Below are positions 36,601 to 48,800 of a DNA stretch of 64,000 nucleotides, piece after piece (the first letter of the stretch is position 1; the number at the start of each line of letters is the position of its first letter). Made by a program: the position numbers and the translations under genes. The stretch comes from Trochalopteron elliotii (Eukaryota; Chordata; Aves; Passeriformes; Leiothrichidae). Under the pieces are notes generated by a model. That model saw nothing but the letters and a program-made list of their open reading frames with translations, had not been told where the DNA came from and ran no database searches. The stretch is from contig JANPWX010000214.1 in the NCBI GenBank assembly GCA_024734555.1, positions 666,665-730,664 on the forward strand, written 5' to 3'.

Positions 36601-36778
36601 GAAGGTTAAAAGATCCATGCTTTAAAAACTGTGGTTATTTAGAACACATTATTTCCCTTAGAAAATTCAAAAATTTAAAAGGAAGAAAAAAGTCTGAACA
36701 AGATAAAAAGCTTGAAGGATAACTGAAAAGGACTTCCTTATGCTAACATAACTTCCTTTACCTTTCTTCCTAAATGTC
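30666..36778. other. no gene recognised
   Basis: AT-rich unique sequence. Acceptor-like sites ending 31042, 33291 and 33849 each lead to short open stretches. AGATAACTCA is tandemly duplicated near 35030, and ACCTGAAGGTTAA twice at 36584-36609. Confidence 0.4.
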
Positions 36779-37255
36779 ACAGAACCACAGAACCACAGAA
36801 TATGCTGAGCTGGAAGGGACCCACAATGATCATTGAGTCCAGCTCCTGGCCCTGCACAGGACAGCTCCAAGAAACACACCCTGAGCCCGAAAGCATTTTC
36901 CAAATGCTTCTGGAACTTCTTCAGGCTGGTGCTGTGACTGCTTCCCTGGGGAGGCTGTTTCAGTGTCCATACACCCCCTGGGTAAAGGACTTTTTTTAAT
37001 ATGCAACCTAAGCTTCCCCTGACACAACTTCAGGCCATTCTCTCAGGTTCTGTCACTGGTGACAAGAGTGAAGAGATCAGTGCCTGACCCTCCTCTTCCC
37101 CTCATAAGGAAGCCGTAACTGCAGTGAGGTTTCCCCTCAGCCTCCTCTTCTCCAGGCTGAACAGACCAAGTGAACTCAGCTGCTCCTCACACGGCTTCCC
37201 TTCAAGGCCTTTCACCAATCTCATTGCCCTCCTTTGGACACTCTCTAATAGCTCA
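36779..37255 (-). mobile_element. CR1: CR1 LINE 3' part
   Basis: Nearly 480 bp follow reversed CR1: CAGAACCACAGAATATGC, AGCTGGAAGGGACCC, CTTCAGGCTGGTGCTGTGAC, GAGGCTGTTTCAGTGTCC, then TTCTCCAGGCTGAACAGACC and CCTTTGGACACTCTCTAATAGCTC. The copy is complete at its 3' end, truncated at 5', and only mildly diverged. Open frames at 36802-37027 and 37124-37366 are remnants of it. Confidence 0.9.
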
Positions 37256-40200
37256 ATATCTTATATTTATCTTATCTTTTTTTATATATTTTGTAATGAT
37301 TTCATCAAAGTCAGCATAAGTACCAGCATATGCTCTACAAAGTATACTTGTATGATATACACGTAACAGGTTTAAACATTTCTTTCAGTGAAAATGGTCA
37401 AAAATGCTCTGATCATACAGGAAAAACTGTATCAATATAAATTTAGGAGAAAAAAGATGTTAAACAAAGAACTATTAAGATCCCTTTATGAAAAAATATT
37501 TCTTCTCCAAACTTTGTACGCACCACAAAGTAGACCCAAACCTCTTTGTAACAACCTCTCAGTCAGCAAATGCTGTTAGAGATGAAGCACTGCCACTGGA
37601 ATGCAGCCAGCCATGGCAGCAGCATGGGGAATGCTCTGCTGTCAGAAATTCCTAACACAACTGTATTCCATCACGAAGCACCAAGATTGCAGCACACCCA
37701 AGGAACACACTCGGCCTATGTGGTGGATCTGCCCACAGTGAATGTGTGCAACACATTCAGAATAGGTCAGAATTTATGTGTGTGTATGCTATGATTATGG
37801 CTTGTATTTCCCAGCGCATTTGGCCCTTCAAGATTATTTTTAAAACCAATGACCCTGACACTGATAAAGTTTCCATGTATTCCAACTAACTGCTCAGGTT
37901 TATGTTTGCCTGCTTTTTGGCTCACTGCCTTCCTCACCAGCCTTGAGTCCATCTCGCATGGGACATACAAAGCAAGGACTCTCTACTGTCTGCAATATAT
38001 AAGAGAAAACAAGACAAGTAACCCAGTAATCATTACTTGCCAAGAATCCTAAGGCATCTAAAGGACTAGCTTCAAGACTATTTGCTGTTTTAAGTCACAA
38101 AAACCTTGTCTAATCTAGTGTGTATCTGAGCCCTCCCAACTCATGCTGGTGTCAAACTATGTAACATCTAACTCCCTTCTGAGCCCTCTTCAGCTGGTGA
38201 TGTGTAGGATCCAGTCTTGCGGCCAAGGCCAAACCAAGGGACTGAGTAAGGCTACTCAGACCATGGAAAAGCAGTTTTAAATCCCTGGTTAGTTTGAGAG
38301 AGTCCGAAGTCCCTTTTGTGTAAAGGCATGCCTCTCGCTGGGCAGCTCAGGGATCTGAAGCTGGCCTGGTTTCAACCCACACCAACAGAGCTGCTCCAGT
38401 TTACATGGAGTGCTTGGATGCACTCACTGGCACAGTCTGTACCTCATGAGCTCACGTCAGGCCCCTGAAAATGGACAGATTCAACACAGTGTCTGTTCAG
38501 AAGAGGACAGAAATATTAATTTGAGTAGAAATGGGACCTCTTCTTGCTGTTGTCCCTTCACATTGCCAGCTTTTCCACTATTCCCTCTGTTACCTCAAAT
38601 CCCACAGACTGATGCTTTTTACTGAGTGCAATGAATTTTCTTCTACTATTTCCAACTGCTTTGTTTATTGTCTAATGTATGTCTTCTCATACAAGTTGGG
38701 TGCATCTCCACAGAAATTAGGAGAGCAGTTTCACATGGAACCAGTATTAGGCTTTTTTCTATTAGTATTTTTATGGCTTAATCTTTTCAAGCGTAACTCA
38801 AATATTCTCAGATATGTCTCATAAAGTACCTATACTCTCTAGAAGTATAAAAACAGTTGCACTGCCACCAGTCCTCTGAAGATATAAGAAATTCACCATT
38901 AACTGCGTCCTTGCTCACACCTTTAATAAAATATTGTTAAACAGTTTCACTGTTGTTATTATTAGTAACAGTCATTTGTAACGTGATTCTTACTCATTGA
39001 TCAGGACCCTGCTGTGCATGGCACAGCAATGCCAAGCATCCTTGTACCAAAGGGTTCATAATTTAAATATGAGATGAAAAACCACGCATCAATACAGAGG
39101 AAGCAAAAGGAAAGAATAAAAGATTTATCTTCTACAATTATGTAAGTGGTGTTTTAGGAAAGGAGAATAAAGCTTGCAAGGAGCAGTGAGAAATAACTGT
39201 ATGCAACCAAAGAACAAGCACTGAATGTACAATCTGTGGTTTTATAAATATCTTCTATAACATGTAGTTGTGACAATAAGAGTCCTGACTGTATTAAGGT
39301 ACAAGATGCCATTTGTGTCTTGTTTTCATTTCTGTACTGTTTGGTTGCTCAATTTTGGATTAATTTTCCAGTTTCTTATTAGACTTTTTGTTGTGTTTTT
39401 ATTCTTGGGGAAAGTTCTCTATTCTATTTCCTCATTATCATTCTTTTCTTTTTCTCTTTACTTTGCTTTTACTGATTAAACCATATACAATGAGGCTCTG
39501 GCATCCTGGCTTGCTTAAAATATTAACATTAAATAGTAATGAAAATTGTGAATGATCAAAATAATTTAAGTTGGATAAATTATCATGTAATGATATGTAA
39601 GAGAACTGTATAAAATGTTATTTTCTTCCACTTTCAACCTTTTGTGCAATAAAAGATTCATTTTGTCCACTTATTTTTTGTAGATATTTTGTCCATATCT
39701 ATTACCTTGGAATGTCTTTAAATTTTTTACCTTGGAAATCCTGCCATCCATTTCTGACAAGAGCTATTTCTGACAAGAGCTTTGATCGAATTGACTATTT
39801 CTCTTTTCTTTTTTTTTCCTTTCATCAAAAATGTGCAGAACTTACTGCACAGCTTCGTGCCACTACAAGAAATTTACTCTGGATTCAAATTTCAGAGAGA
39901 TCAGCACATGGATACTGTATACTGGTTATGAAAGTCATGATATTTCCTAATAGCTTCTTCAAAACTGGCATATATTTGCAGATCTGTGCTTAGTCCCACA
40001 AAATTAAACAGTTGAAATTAAACAGAAATTAGTTTGTATAAAACACTGCTGAAAACAGTGCTTTTTGTATGTGATTCCAATAAGCAGAGTTATATCCAAG
40101 AAATGAGAAGGTATCACATAGGAAAAAGCTGCTTTTTGTAAAGACTAATTGCTTGCTTTAATGGACATCTTTTGCTGCATCTGCAGTACTGTTGTTACTT

Positions 40201-41098
40201 TTAAGAACAGAAATCTCATCTCTCCCTCCTGGATGTGATGTAGATTTAGACACAGGCACCAGTCATTTGAATGTCTCATTTTCAGAAATCCATCTGGCTA
40301 GGTACATGACAAATTTTTGACCTGCTGGCCCCTAACTCTTCAGTTTTTAAACCTTGGCAAACCAAAATTTTGATATTTTTGTCAGATGACTCTACTATTA
40401 TCAATACTAGCAGAAATACAGAATAGCTTGTACACTGGTATTTGTTGATGTGTTTTGATAATTTCATATTGCAACTTATATGTTATATTGTAAACTGGTC
40501 TCTACTCTCATAAGTGCTTATATTACTTTTTCCAGTTCCTCTCTACAAGCAAAAAGCTAATTTCCTATTAAGACCAGATGATGTGTGGTCTTGGGTTAAA
40601 AGCACTGATTAAAATTCCACTGATCTCTAATCTCAGCGTTTAGACAGGAGATATTTAGAAGTGCTACACAGTAATAAAAACTTAGCATTATCAGTGTTAT
40701 AATTCTGTAAAATTTTTCCATTGCAAAGATTTCACTAGTTGTCATATACTTTTGCCTGCAAACTTCTTAACTTCTAGTAGCTAATATTAAAAAACATAAA
40801 GATACCATTGCCTGCATCCTCTCAGTTCTCAGACTGTAGAATGACTATGGGCGGATGAAGTCTCCTTTCTTAAGGATCTCTTCCAAAAACATCAACTCTT
40901 CTCTTTCTCCATTGTAATGCATTGAATTTCTTATCTCTCCTAATGACTGGCCACTAATCATCCTTCATGGTGCAACACTTAAAATTTGAGGAGATGGTTA
41001 GGAAATACCTAATGCATTCATACATAAAAGAAGAGAGACTGAGAAGAAAAACCAAAGGAGAAAAAAAGCCCATAATTCAGCTCCTGTATTATTCACAG
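37256..41098. other. no gene recognised
   Basis: AT-rich unique DNA. A 16-bp unit (ATTTCTGACAAGAGCT) is exactly duplicated at 39750-39781. No repeat family or convincing open frame was recognised. Confidence 0.4.
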
Positions 41099-41178
41099 GG
41101 AGCCAGCTTTGAGATGGAGACTGTCTTTTCCCCTGTATTGATGCAGAGTAGTCTGTCAAGTGACATGGAAGATGATGG
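41099..41178 (+). other. exon-like block 1 of a phase-matched pair
   Basis: The acceptor TGTATTATTCACAG ends at 41098. Twenty-six codons and two bases follow in phase 0, reading GASFEMETVFSP and ending SSLSSDMEDDG, to a donor at GG|GTAGGA (41179). The acidic, Ser-rich end looks protein-like. It pairs in phase with the block at 41398. I cannot assign a gene. Confidence 0.18.
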
Positions 41179-41397
41179 GTAGGATATTGTGCTCCACCTG
41201 TACATATTATACTGGTCAATGTCTTATCTCAGCCTCATATTCCAAGGCATGGTGAGTTATAATATCATCAGTTTCCCCCTGACAGCATTGGTTTACAACT
41301 GCACCCAATTTCAAATCAGAAACAGCACAGTAGTATCAGCTTGTCTAACTCAAGTCTTCCTTAAGCATGAACTGCTTCTGCTTTCATTCTGCTTCAG

Positions 41398-41536
41398 ATT
41401 CTTGTTGATGCAGATCACAACAACCACAAAGCAGGCAACAGCTGAATCTAGTAAATTCAGCAAGATTAAAGACAACCTACAGGCCTTTCACTTGACTATA
41501 GGTGTTGTTCCTTGGGTCTTAGGTATGAAAGCATGA
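41398..41536 (+). other. exon-like block 2 of a phase-matched pair
   Basis: A strong acceptor (CTTTCATTCTGCTTCAG, ending 41397) is followed by a base that completes the Gly codon left by the block at 41099, then 45 codons to TGA at 41534-41536. The peptide starts FLLMQITTTTKQATAESS. The 219-bp gap between blocks would be a short but acceptable intron. The phase match has a one-in-three chance of being accidental. Confidence 0.17.
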
Positions 41537-43257
41537 ATAAACAAAGAGAAAAGGCATTTGATGGAAGAAAAGGACTATGCCCCCAACTTTCACTGAAAGA
41601 CACTTGGATAAGTGAAAAAGAATGACTGAAATTTATCTCCCACCAACATGCAGTCTCTCCGGTGCTAAACTAATGAGAAAAGCTAAATCACTGATGCAAG
41701 GGCTATGCCCTACTGACAGTATATATGTGGTAACTAAAATTTTAAATACTTTATTTTCTGGCACAGTTCAATCCTGGCTCATCTATACTATCAAAACCTC
41801 TTGCCTCTTTAGTTTTACAATTTAATAAAAATGTAATATTCTGTCTTTCAATATTTTTGCTGTAGAAGTTCTATTACATATTTTGAACTAATATGAGAGT
41901 GCCTTTTTTTCATGTGTCAATTTTTTCATCAATTTAAGTCACTAGAGTAAAATTCAAACATATTCTAAGCATCTTGCTATTGACTCAGTTCACTTGCCAA
42001 GTGATCAATGTGGTCATCAAAACATTTGGCTCAGAAAATTATTCCAATCCTTTCTAGCTTATATGCCCTGAGACCCAACAAGAATTATATAAAAGATACA
42101 TAAAAGAGTTATATAAAATACTTTCTTCCTGATTTCTAACTCTAATTCAGCAGAAACAGTGGGCCAAATGAAGGCTTTCACTGATTAAATTTTTCCAATC
42201 AGGTGTTCTTCAGTAATTCTTTGGCATGGAAGTGGTCCTGCTGTGGTCTCCTGCTCAAGTGCTTGCCAAGCACCAAATTGTTCCGCTTTACAGAGCAGAG
42301 CAATAAGGATGGATTACTAGAGCATGGTTCCAGGCTTTAGTAAGGAACATACTATGAATATGTCCCAGCACTATTGTCCTCCATTTGAATGCGCCCACAT
42401 TTTACCCTCTGATAATTTTTATGTTTCAAAGCTTTTTATGATCAGAAAAGAGTTCCCCACATTTTTACTTTTCAAATGTAGCACATTTTTAACTTGTGTA
42501 CATGTTACTGCTCAAGCTGTATCAAAAAAAAAAATTAAATCCCCTGGCTAAAAATTATGCACTGTTTTTCAGGACTGTAGCCCGGTTTTACATCACTTCC
42601 TTGAAAAGAATATATTAATGTAGAGTTTTATCTACAAATTCTTATATGTGTAAGTTTATTCATGCAAGTTACTTCAGTGGAATGATGAGTAAAGAGGAAA
42701 GACCACAAGATCTTGCTCTGCTCCCCTCACTACAAGATTAATTTCTCTGAATGAAGGGCTGGCAAGAGTGTACCACATAAGCGCCTGCAAGCTGGAAGTA
42801 CAAGATAGTAATTTAAAATAAAAAGGTCAACGAAAACCCAGTGTGGCAGTTGGCTCAGGTCATCGGCTGCTGTCCTTTCCTCTCCTACTCTCAAGCCCTT
42901 CACACATAAACTTTGCTATTCAGTGAACCCAGACTCTGACAAATGTACCCTTTGAACTTAAAAAAAAGCTCTCAGAGTAGGAAAAATAGCAATGCCCTCC
43001 TACAATACCTACTGCACCTTCAAATCCATGGAAGGGGAAGATCGAGTTTTGTCATGGTATCACAAGTAATGCCACAAGGATGAGCATGGGAGTCCAAGAT
43101 GTGAAAGAATAAAAGAGTAAAATCAGTATCTGTACCTTCATTGACCTATCTTCAGCCTGCCATGTTTAAGTCCCATGATATGTACCAGCAACACCCCATA
43201 TTTTATCACTATCCAAAAAACCTACAACCGTGTGACTTTATTGCATGCCTGAACACT
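41537..43257. other. no gene recognised
   Basis: AT-rich unique sequence with scattered AATAAA motifs and no convincing frame or repeat. Confidence 0.4.
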
Positions 43258-43415
43258 GTCTGATTGGGTAGTCTCCATCCCTGCAGGTTTTCAAGACCTA
43301 TTGGATAAAGCCCTTAGTAACCTCGTCTTGTGCAAAGTCTTACAGCTGACTGTCCTTTGTGCAGGAAGTTGGAGCAGAGGCCTCCTGAGGTCCCTTCCAG
43401 CTTAAGGTAATCTGG
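43258..43415 (+). mobile_element. CR1: CR1 LINE 3' fragment
   Basis: TGGGTAGTCTCCATCCCTGC, GGTTTTCAAGACC and later GAGGTCCCTTCCAGC follow the end of CR1 in forward order. About 155 bp, clearly diverged, without a clean terminal motif. Confidence 0.75.
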
Positions 43416-45559
43416 GAACACAGCACACAGACATGCACAAACACAGAGAACATACACAAATGCCCCTCACCAAATTCCACCCATATAATCTCTTAGAATT
43501 TATGTGGTCATAACTCTACTGAGTTTCCAATACCCTAAACTTTTGTCATATACCCAGAGATGCCAATATGTAACTAAGATCAGGAGACATACAGCTCTGC
43601 CCAATCATAGTTCTTAATGTGGATAATCACATATACAAGAGCCTCTAGTTATCTCCATGACAGTAGCTGCCAGAATTTTTTAGGATAGCTAGGTATATTA
43701 GTGAACAGAACCATGAAGAACTATCACAAGTACATTATTTTTCCTGACATCTTAAATAAACATATTCAAAAAGCAGAAAATATTCAGTTCTTGCTTCCTA
43801 TCAGTAAAAAGAGTCATAAACATTTTTCTTAGTGATGTTCAGGGCAAGGACACAAGTGTTTCCAGTACCTATGAGGTTTCTGTACTTTGTGGCCTGTAAC
43901 GCAGAGGCTACACCAGCTGTCTTCTGGGTCTTGCATTTAAAGTTAGCTGGCTCTCAAAAAATTGGTTTACTGGTTGCATGTTAACTCCGGAAAATACGCT
44001 CATCTGACAAGGACATTGACCAAGAGAGACTAACTACTGCATCATCTGCCTGGTTCCCTCACCTCTATGCCCAAGCATACAAAACGTATATATAAAATCC
44101 TTGCAACATGGTATTTAAAATCTGCCTTATGCATTGGCTGGATATCTAATCCACTATGACCCAAATAAATGGAAAGAGCCTTTCCTAGAGTACTACAGAG
44201 ATCTGTAGTGATTATTCTAGAGCAGATATTTACACTGTGTTCTTGGACTTCAGTGACATGACGACATGACACAAAGACAGGTGTGTTCTTTACCAGAACA
44301 AGCATAAAATGACAACTGTTCATTCTAAAAGCTTTAAACACTATTTTGTGAGTAAAGGCAATGCAGTTATATCCTGAAAAAGAATCAACCTGAAACACCT
44401 GGGGTATCAGAGCAGACTTGCAGTGCTGAATGTGCTGGAAAAAGCAAATTTTTCAGTTGGCCTCAGTGCACATCGATGTATTTGGAATAAACAGTGACTG
44501 TGCTGTGTAACACATCCCTTATTTGAAGGACAAATGCATAAGAGTATTTTGCAGTGTTCTGTTTTCACATTCATTAATGTCAAAACCAGAGCTTTCCAGT
44601 GACCTTGCTCTGCTCAGGACTTTTATCACTAATGGACCTACCACAGTCTCATGCTCCCGAATTTCACAGCTCATTTCTTCCATGCTAATGCACATACAGA
44701 TCATTTGAGGGGAAAACAACCCCATATCTGTATCTAAGCTCCATTACCCCCCACCTTCTATTGCTTCTGATAACACAAAAGGGTAGGTGATTTTAGCTTG
44801 AGTGTGAAAGAGGGAGTAAGACAGTCCCAGAAACAGATCTTGACACCTAACATGTGCAACAAGATGTCTGAGCACAAAGTTTATTCCAGGATTTGCTACT
44901 GAACTACTTCATGAACATTAGGAAGTCAATGCCCCCCACCCCACTGCTAACAATATTGCCTTGTTATAATTTGCAGTTTGTAAAAACAGTAAAGCTGTAA
45001 TGAATTTGGATTTTTTAGCCAAAGGAAGAGGAAAGAAAAAAATTGTAAGTTTTTTAAAAGATACTCTGCAGCCTCCAAAGCTAATCCATTTTATGATCTA
45101 GCTGACCTCACTGTTACTAGATTCAGCCCCATTGTCTAACAACTTTCACTTGCTAGAATTTAAATCTAGTACTTCTTATCTGCTATATCAAGAACATAGA
45201 GAAGAAATTATTCCTTTGGTCTTTGCATTGTCATACTCACTTAACTTTAATCACTGACTGCAGAAATTATATCATATCATTATATCATGCAATCCATTGG
45301 ATGTATTTTGGAGTTTCAGTTAATGTAGACTAGCAGTATGGGAACTATTTAATATATCAGGTAATCCTAGCTGCCTAGGGTGGAATTCATCACCATTTGA
45401 GGCAAGTACCTCAGGCTCAATTTATAGTCCATGAAGTGTTGGCCATGATGTGCCTCATCTTCAAGTTCCAAGTCTAAAACAAGTCATAAAAGGCTCAGTT
45501 CCTCTTCAGAATTTTGTGAGTGTAGGGTGACTGTCTCAGCTGTGGATGCATATGTAAGA
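43416..45559. other. no gene recognised
   Basis: Unique AT-rich sequence. The 118-codon minus-strand frame at 44042-44398 has no recognisable motif and is treated as chance. Confidence 0.4.
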
Positions 45560-45800
45560 AACACAGACTTAGAGAATTTCATTTGCAAGGGAGCTTTGGA
45601 GGTCATCTAGTCCAGCCCCCTGCCCAAAACTAGGTCAGGTTGCTCAGATCTGGGCCCAGTCAAGTCCTGACACCTCCAAAGTTGGGTATTTCATAAACTC
45701 TGGACAAAGAGTTTTGGTAATTGACAATCCTCACAGCTAAAAAAAGTTTCTTTGTATCCCGTCAGAATCTCCCATTTTTCAACTTGTGCCTGTTACAGAT
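45560..45800 (-). mobile_element. CR1: CR1 LINE 3' fragment
   Basis: The plus strand reads AACACAGACTTAGAGAATTTC, GCTTTGGAGGTCATCTAGTCC, CCCCCTGCCCAAAAC, AGGTTGCTCAGATC and GTTTCTTTGTATCCCG, the reversed CR1 3' region, moderately diverged. Confidence 0.82.
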
Positions 45801-48800
45801 GTGTAAAAGCAGCTGAGGTCTGACCCCTAATGCAATTAACAGGCTACTCTATTACAGCATTGTGTTACTGCTCACTTTATTTGAAAGTCCTTGTAGCAAG
45901 CAAAGAGTCTTTAAACTTGTGGTAGTGTTCCAAGCATTAGCAAGACAGGGAGTTAAGAAAGGTCTAAAGGTTTCAAAATAGTTAGTTTTTCTGCACAAGG
46001 GAAGTAATGAGATTCCTCCCCTCAAATGCCAAGTACTGAAATTAAGGGACTCATCCATAAGATGGTAGGGTTTTGGCTTTCTGTTCAAAATCTAAGAACA
46101 AAGAAATATAAACAAAATCAACTAGAAAGCCTAGTGTTCGTTTGGAGGAGATCCATTGATAAGTGGAAAGACTAAGTAAAGGCAAATTAGAGAGGTTACT
46201 ACGAGACTACAGAAAATGCAATAAATGAGAGCTTCAGAAATGTGAGCTGCCCAGCAACTTCTGAGTAAAATCTATGCATTTGTAATAGACAAAGCTCATC
46301 TGCCTGCTTATAATTCAGGAAAGACCAGTGTTGCTATGAGTATAGCAGAACTTGAATAATAAATTTAGGTGGAGACCATCATTTGCACTTCCCATTTGGT
46401 TAGAAGGGCATTGCAACAGCTGTTTTTCTCACCAAAAGCAGCTGACTGGTGATATTATTTTTCAATTAATGATGTTACACTGTGAATAGATTACTGCATG
46501 TAGGCATGAAAACAACAACAATTAGTGAAAGAAATTCAGCAATGTAACAAAGTAAGTTTTGGTTTCCATTTAATTGGAGGGTAGGGAAAGTCAGAGATGC
46601 AATAAACCCCTTCTAGACATAGTGAAATTTGTATGCTGAAGGCTCTCAAAACAATCTGAGACAGACTGAGTAAACAGATCTAGGAAAAAAAAAAAGAAAG
46701 AATTAGGGAAGTGTAGAAGAGCAGAGAACAAAGATGCCAAAAACTTAAAGCGGTGTTGAGAAAATCTAAGGGGATTTTGTTTTTTAAATAAGAATGTAAT
46801 TTTGCACTGAATCCTCAAAAGAATAGAGATTTCAGTTATTTAGAACTGAAATGCCATCCCTTAATATCTTTACATTGTTACATGCACCAAGCCAAGCCGT
46901 GTAATTCCACACTTGGTTGAGTGTGAAAGTAAAGCTTTTTAGTTTTACATTCCAAATCACAATAGAAGAAGAAGACATGATACCAAAGGAAAACAGCCTT
47001 ATGTTGAAAGACAACACCCTACTGCAGTGGTGCTTATGAACTCCATTCCATATGTTAACTCACATTTCATACTATCTGTGGAGAACACAGCCTAATTTGG
47101 TTGTATGAGATGTGAGATCTATATTAAACAGTCTTAGAGCTCCAACGTACTCCCCTAGCATAAAATGAAGAGTAAATCAAATAGCTGAAACAACGACCTC
47201 TGGGCACATATTACTACATCTTTAATCACATCTAGGTCACAAAATATTCTCAATTCTTCTCAGAAGCAAATAAAGACACAAAATAACATGAAGAGGTAAA
47301 TAAATATAACTCAAGAAAAACAAAATCTGCTTTGCAGGTATATGACTTATGACCAACACATATATTGGTAATATATTCTCTACACCCTGCTATGAATGAA
47401 TATGTGTGTGAATGTCAGCTGGTGCAAACAAGACTCTATTTAAAGCTTGGGTTTTCTTTCTCGTGTCATTCTACTCTGCTTTGTGCTCCTTTCCCAGACA
47501 ATAAGCAGGTGAGCCCATTTAGATTCTGTCCATGTACAGCAAAACATCAAGAGTTTCCATTCCAAGGACTCACCCCTCATAATTCACACCTTGCAGCTTT
47601 TCCTTCTTAAAAAGACTATGCTTTATAGCTTTCACACACTTACTGTTTCACTGCCTTGCCCTGAATCAGAAATTGATGAAAACTTCCTTGCAGTGAATTG
47701 AGGAACAGGGATATTGGAAAGCTGATCTTTCTGATCTTCTTTGATTTTATGAAACCATATTTTTCTGGTTGTGAAATCAGGATTAATTTCTCTCTCTGAA
47801 AATGCAAAGGACCTCCCACTACCACATTTGTTACATCCCTCCCCTAAAACCCTCAAAATAGAAATGATTAAATTGCTCTCTTTTCTTTTTCCCAAGTCTG
47901 TAGGAGTAACAGCCTGATTAGTAATTCCCTGTAGAAGAAAGTAGAGTGCCCCAGCAAAGACCATGGGAACATAAAACTGCTAGAAGAGAGAAGCCAAGTC
48001 ATACACTTTGCCTGTTCATTTCTAAAAGAATGTGTTCTCAGCAGACAGTTTTATAGTAGGAGCTTGAGATGGGCAGAGAAAGATAAACTCTGGTCTAGTA
48101 TCTACACCCCATCTGGGACGTGGGCTAATCGGGAATTTCCAGCAATTTTTTTTTTTTTCCTCATAATACATTAAACTGTCATTTTGCACTTGCTGTACAT
48201 TTAACATCCTCAATGTCAGTAAAAAAAAGAAAGGGGAGGGGGGCTTAAATGTCAGTGAAGAGCTGAGGGGACACTTGGGTTACTGAACTGCTCCCTCCCA
48301 GAACCACTTCCTTTCTTCTCCCTCTGCATTTATAGGTTGTGGATGGTCACCAGCTCTTGCATCCAAAAGCAAAGTCCTTGAAGTCAACTGCTGAGAGAAG
48401 TCCTTCTCCACAGCAGTGACTCAGTGTCCCAGGTGCTGAGCACCTGAAGCCTGAAGACAGACAGCCACCAAAGAATGCTCATCCTTTGTGAAACACAACA
48501 AATTGAGGACCAGGACAAGAACTGGGAAATGAATTGAAGAATGGGCAATAGGTGAGCAGACTGCAAACACAATTCTGATGAGCTGTGATGGCTTCTCAGA
48601 CTTTGGAGCTGAGGCTGTACAGACACCAACTGGATCTAACTGAGCATCCGCCTGGGGAAGCCATTTACTCCAGGGTTCTCTGAGAAAGCAAAGAGGAGAC
48701 AAGCATGAAAAGGAAATCCCTTGCATAATGCTTTGAGCTAGGCGTTTCTGTAAATGCTACACAGCACCAGCTGAGGAAGCAGTACATGGGCTTTCTGTTC

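Noticed and set aside
47632..47964. 110-codon minus-strand frame
   Set aside because: No similarity recognised, and overlapping frames are equally open.
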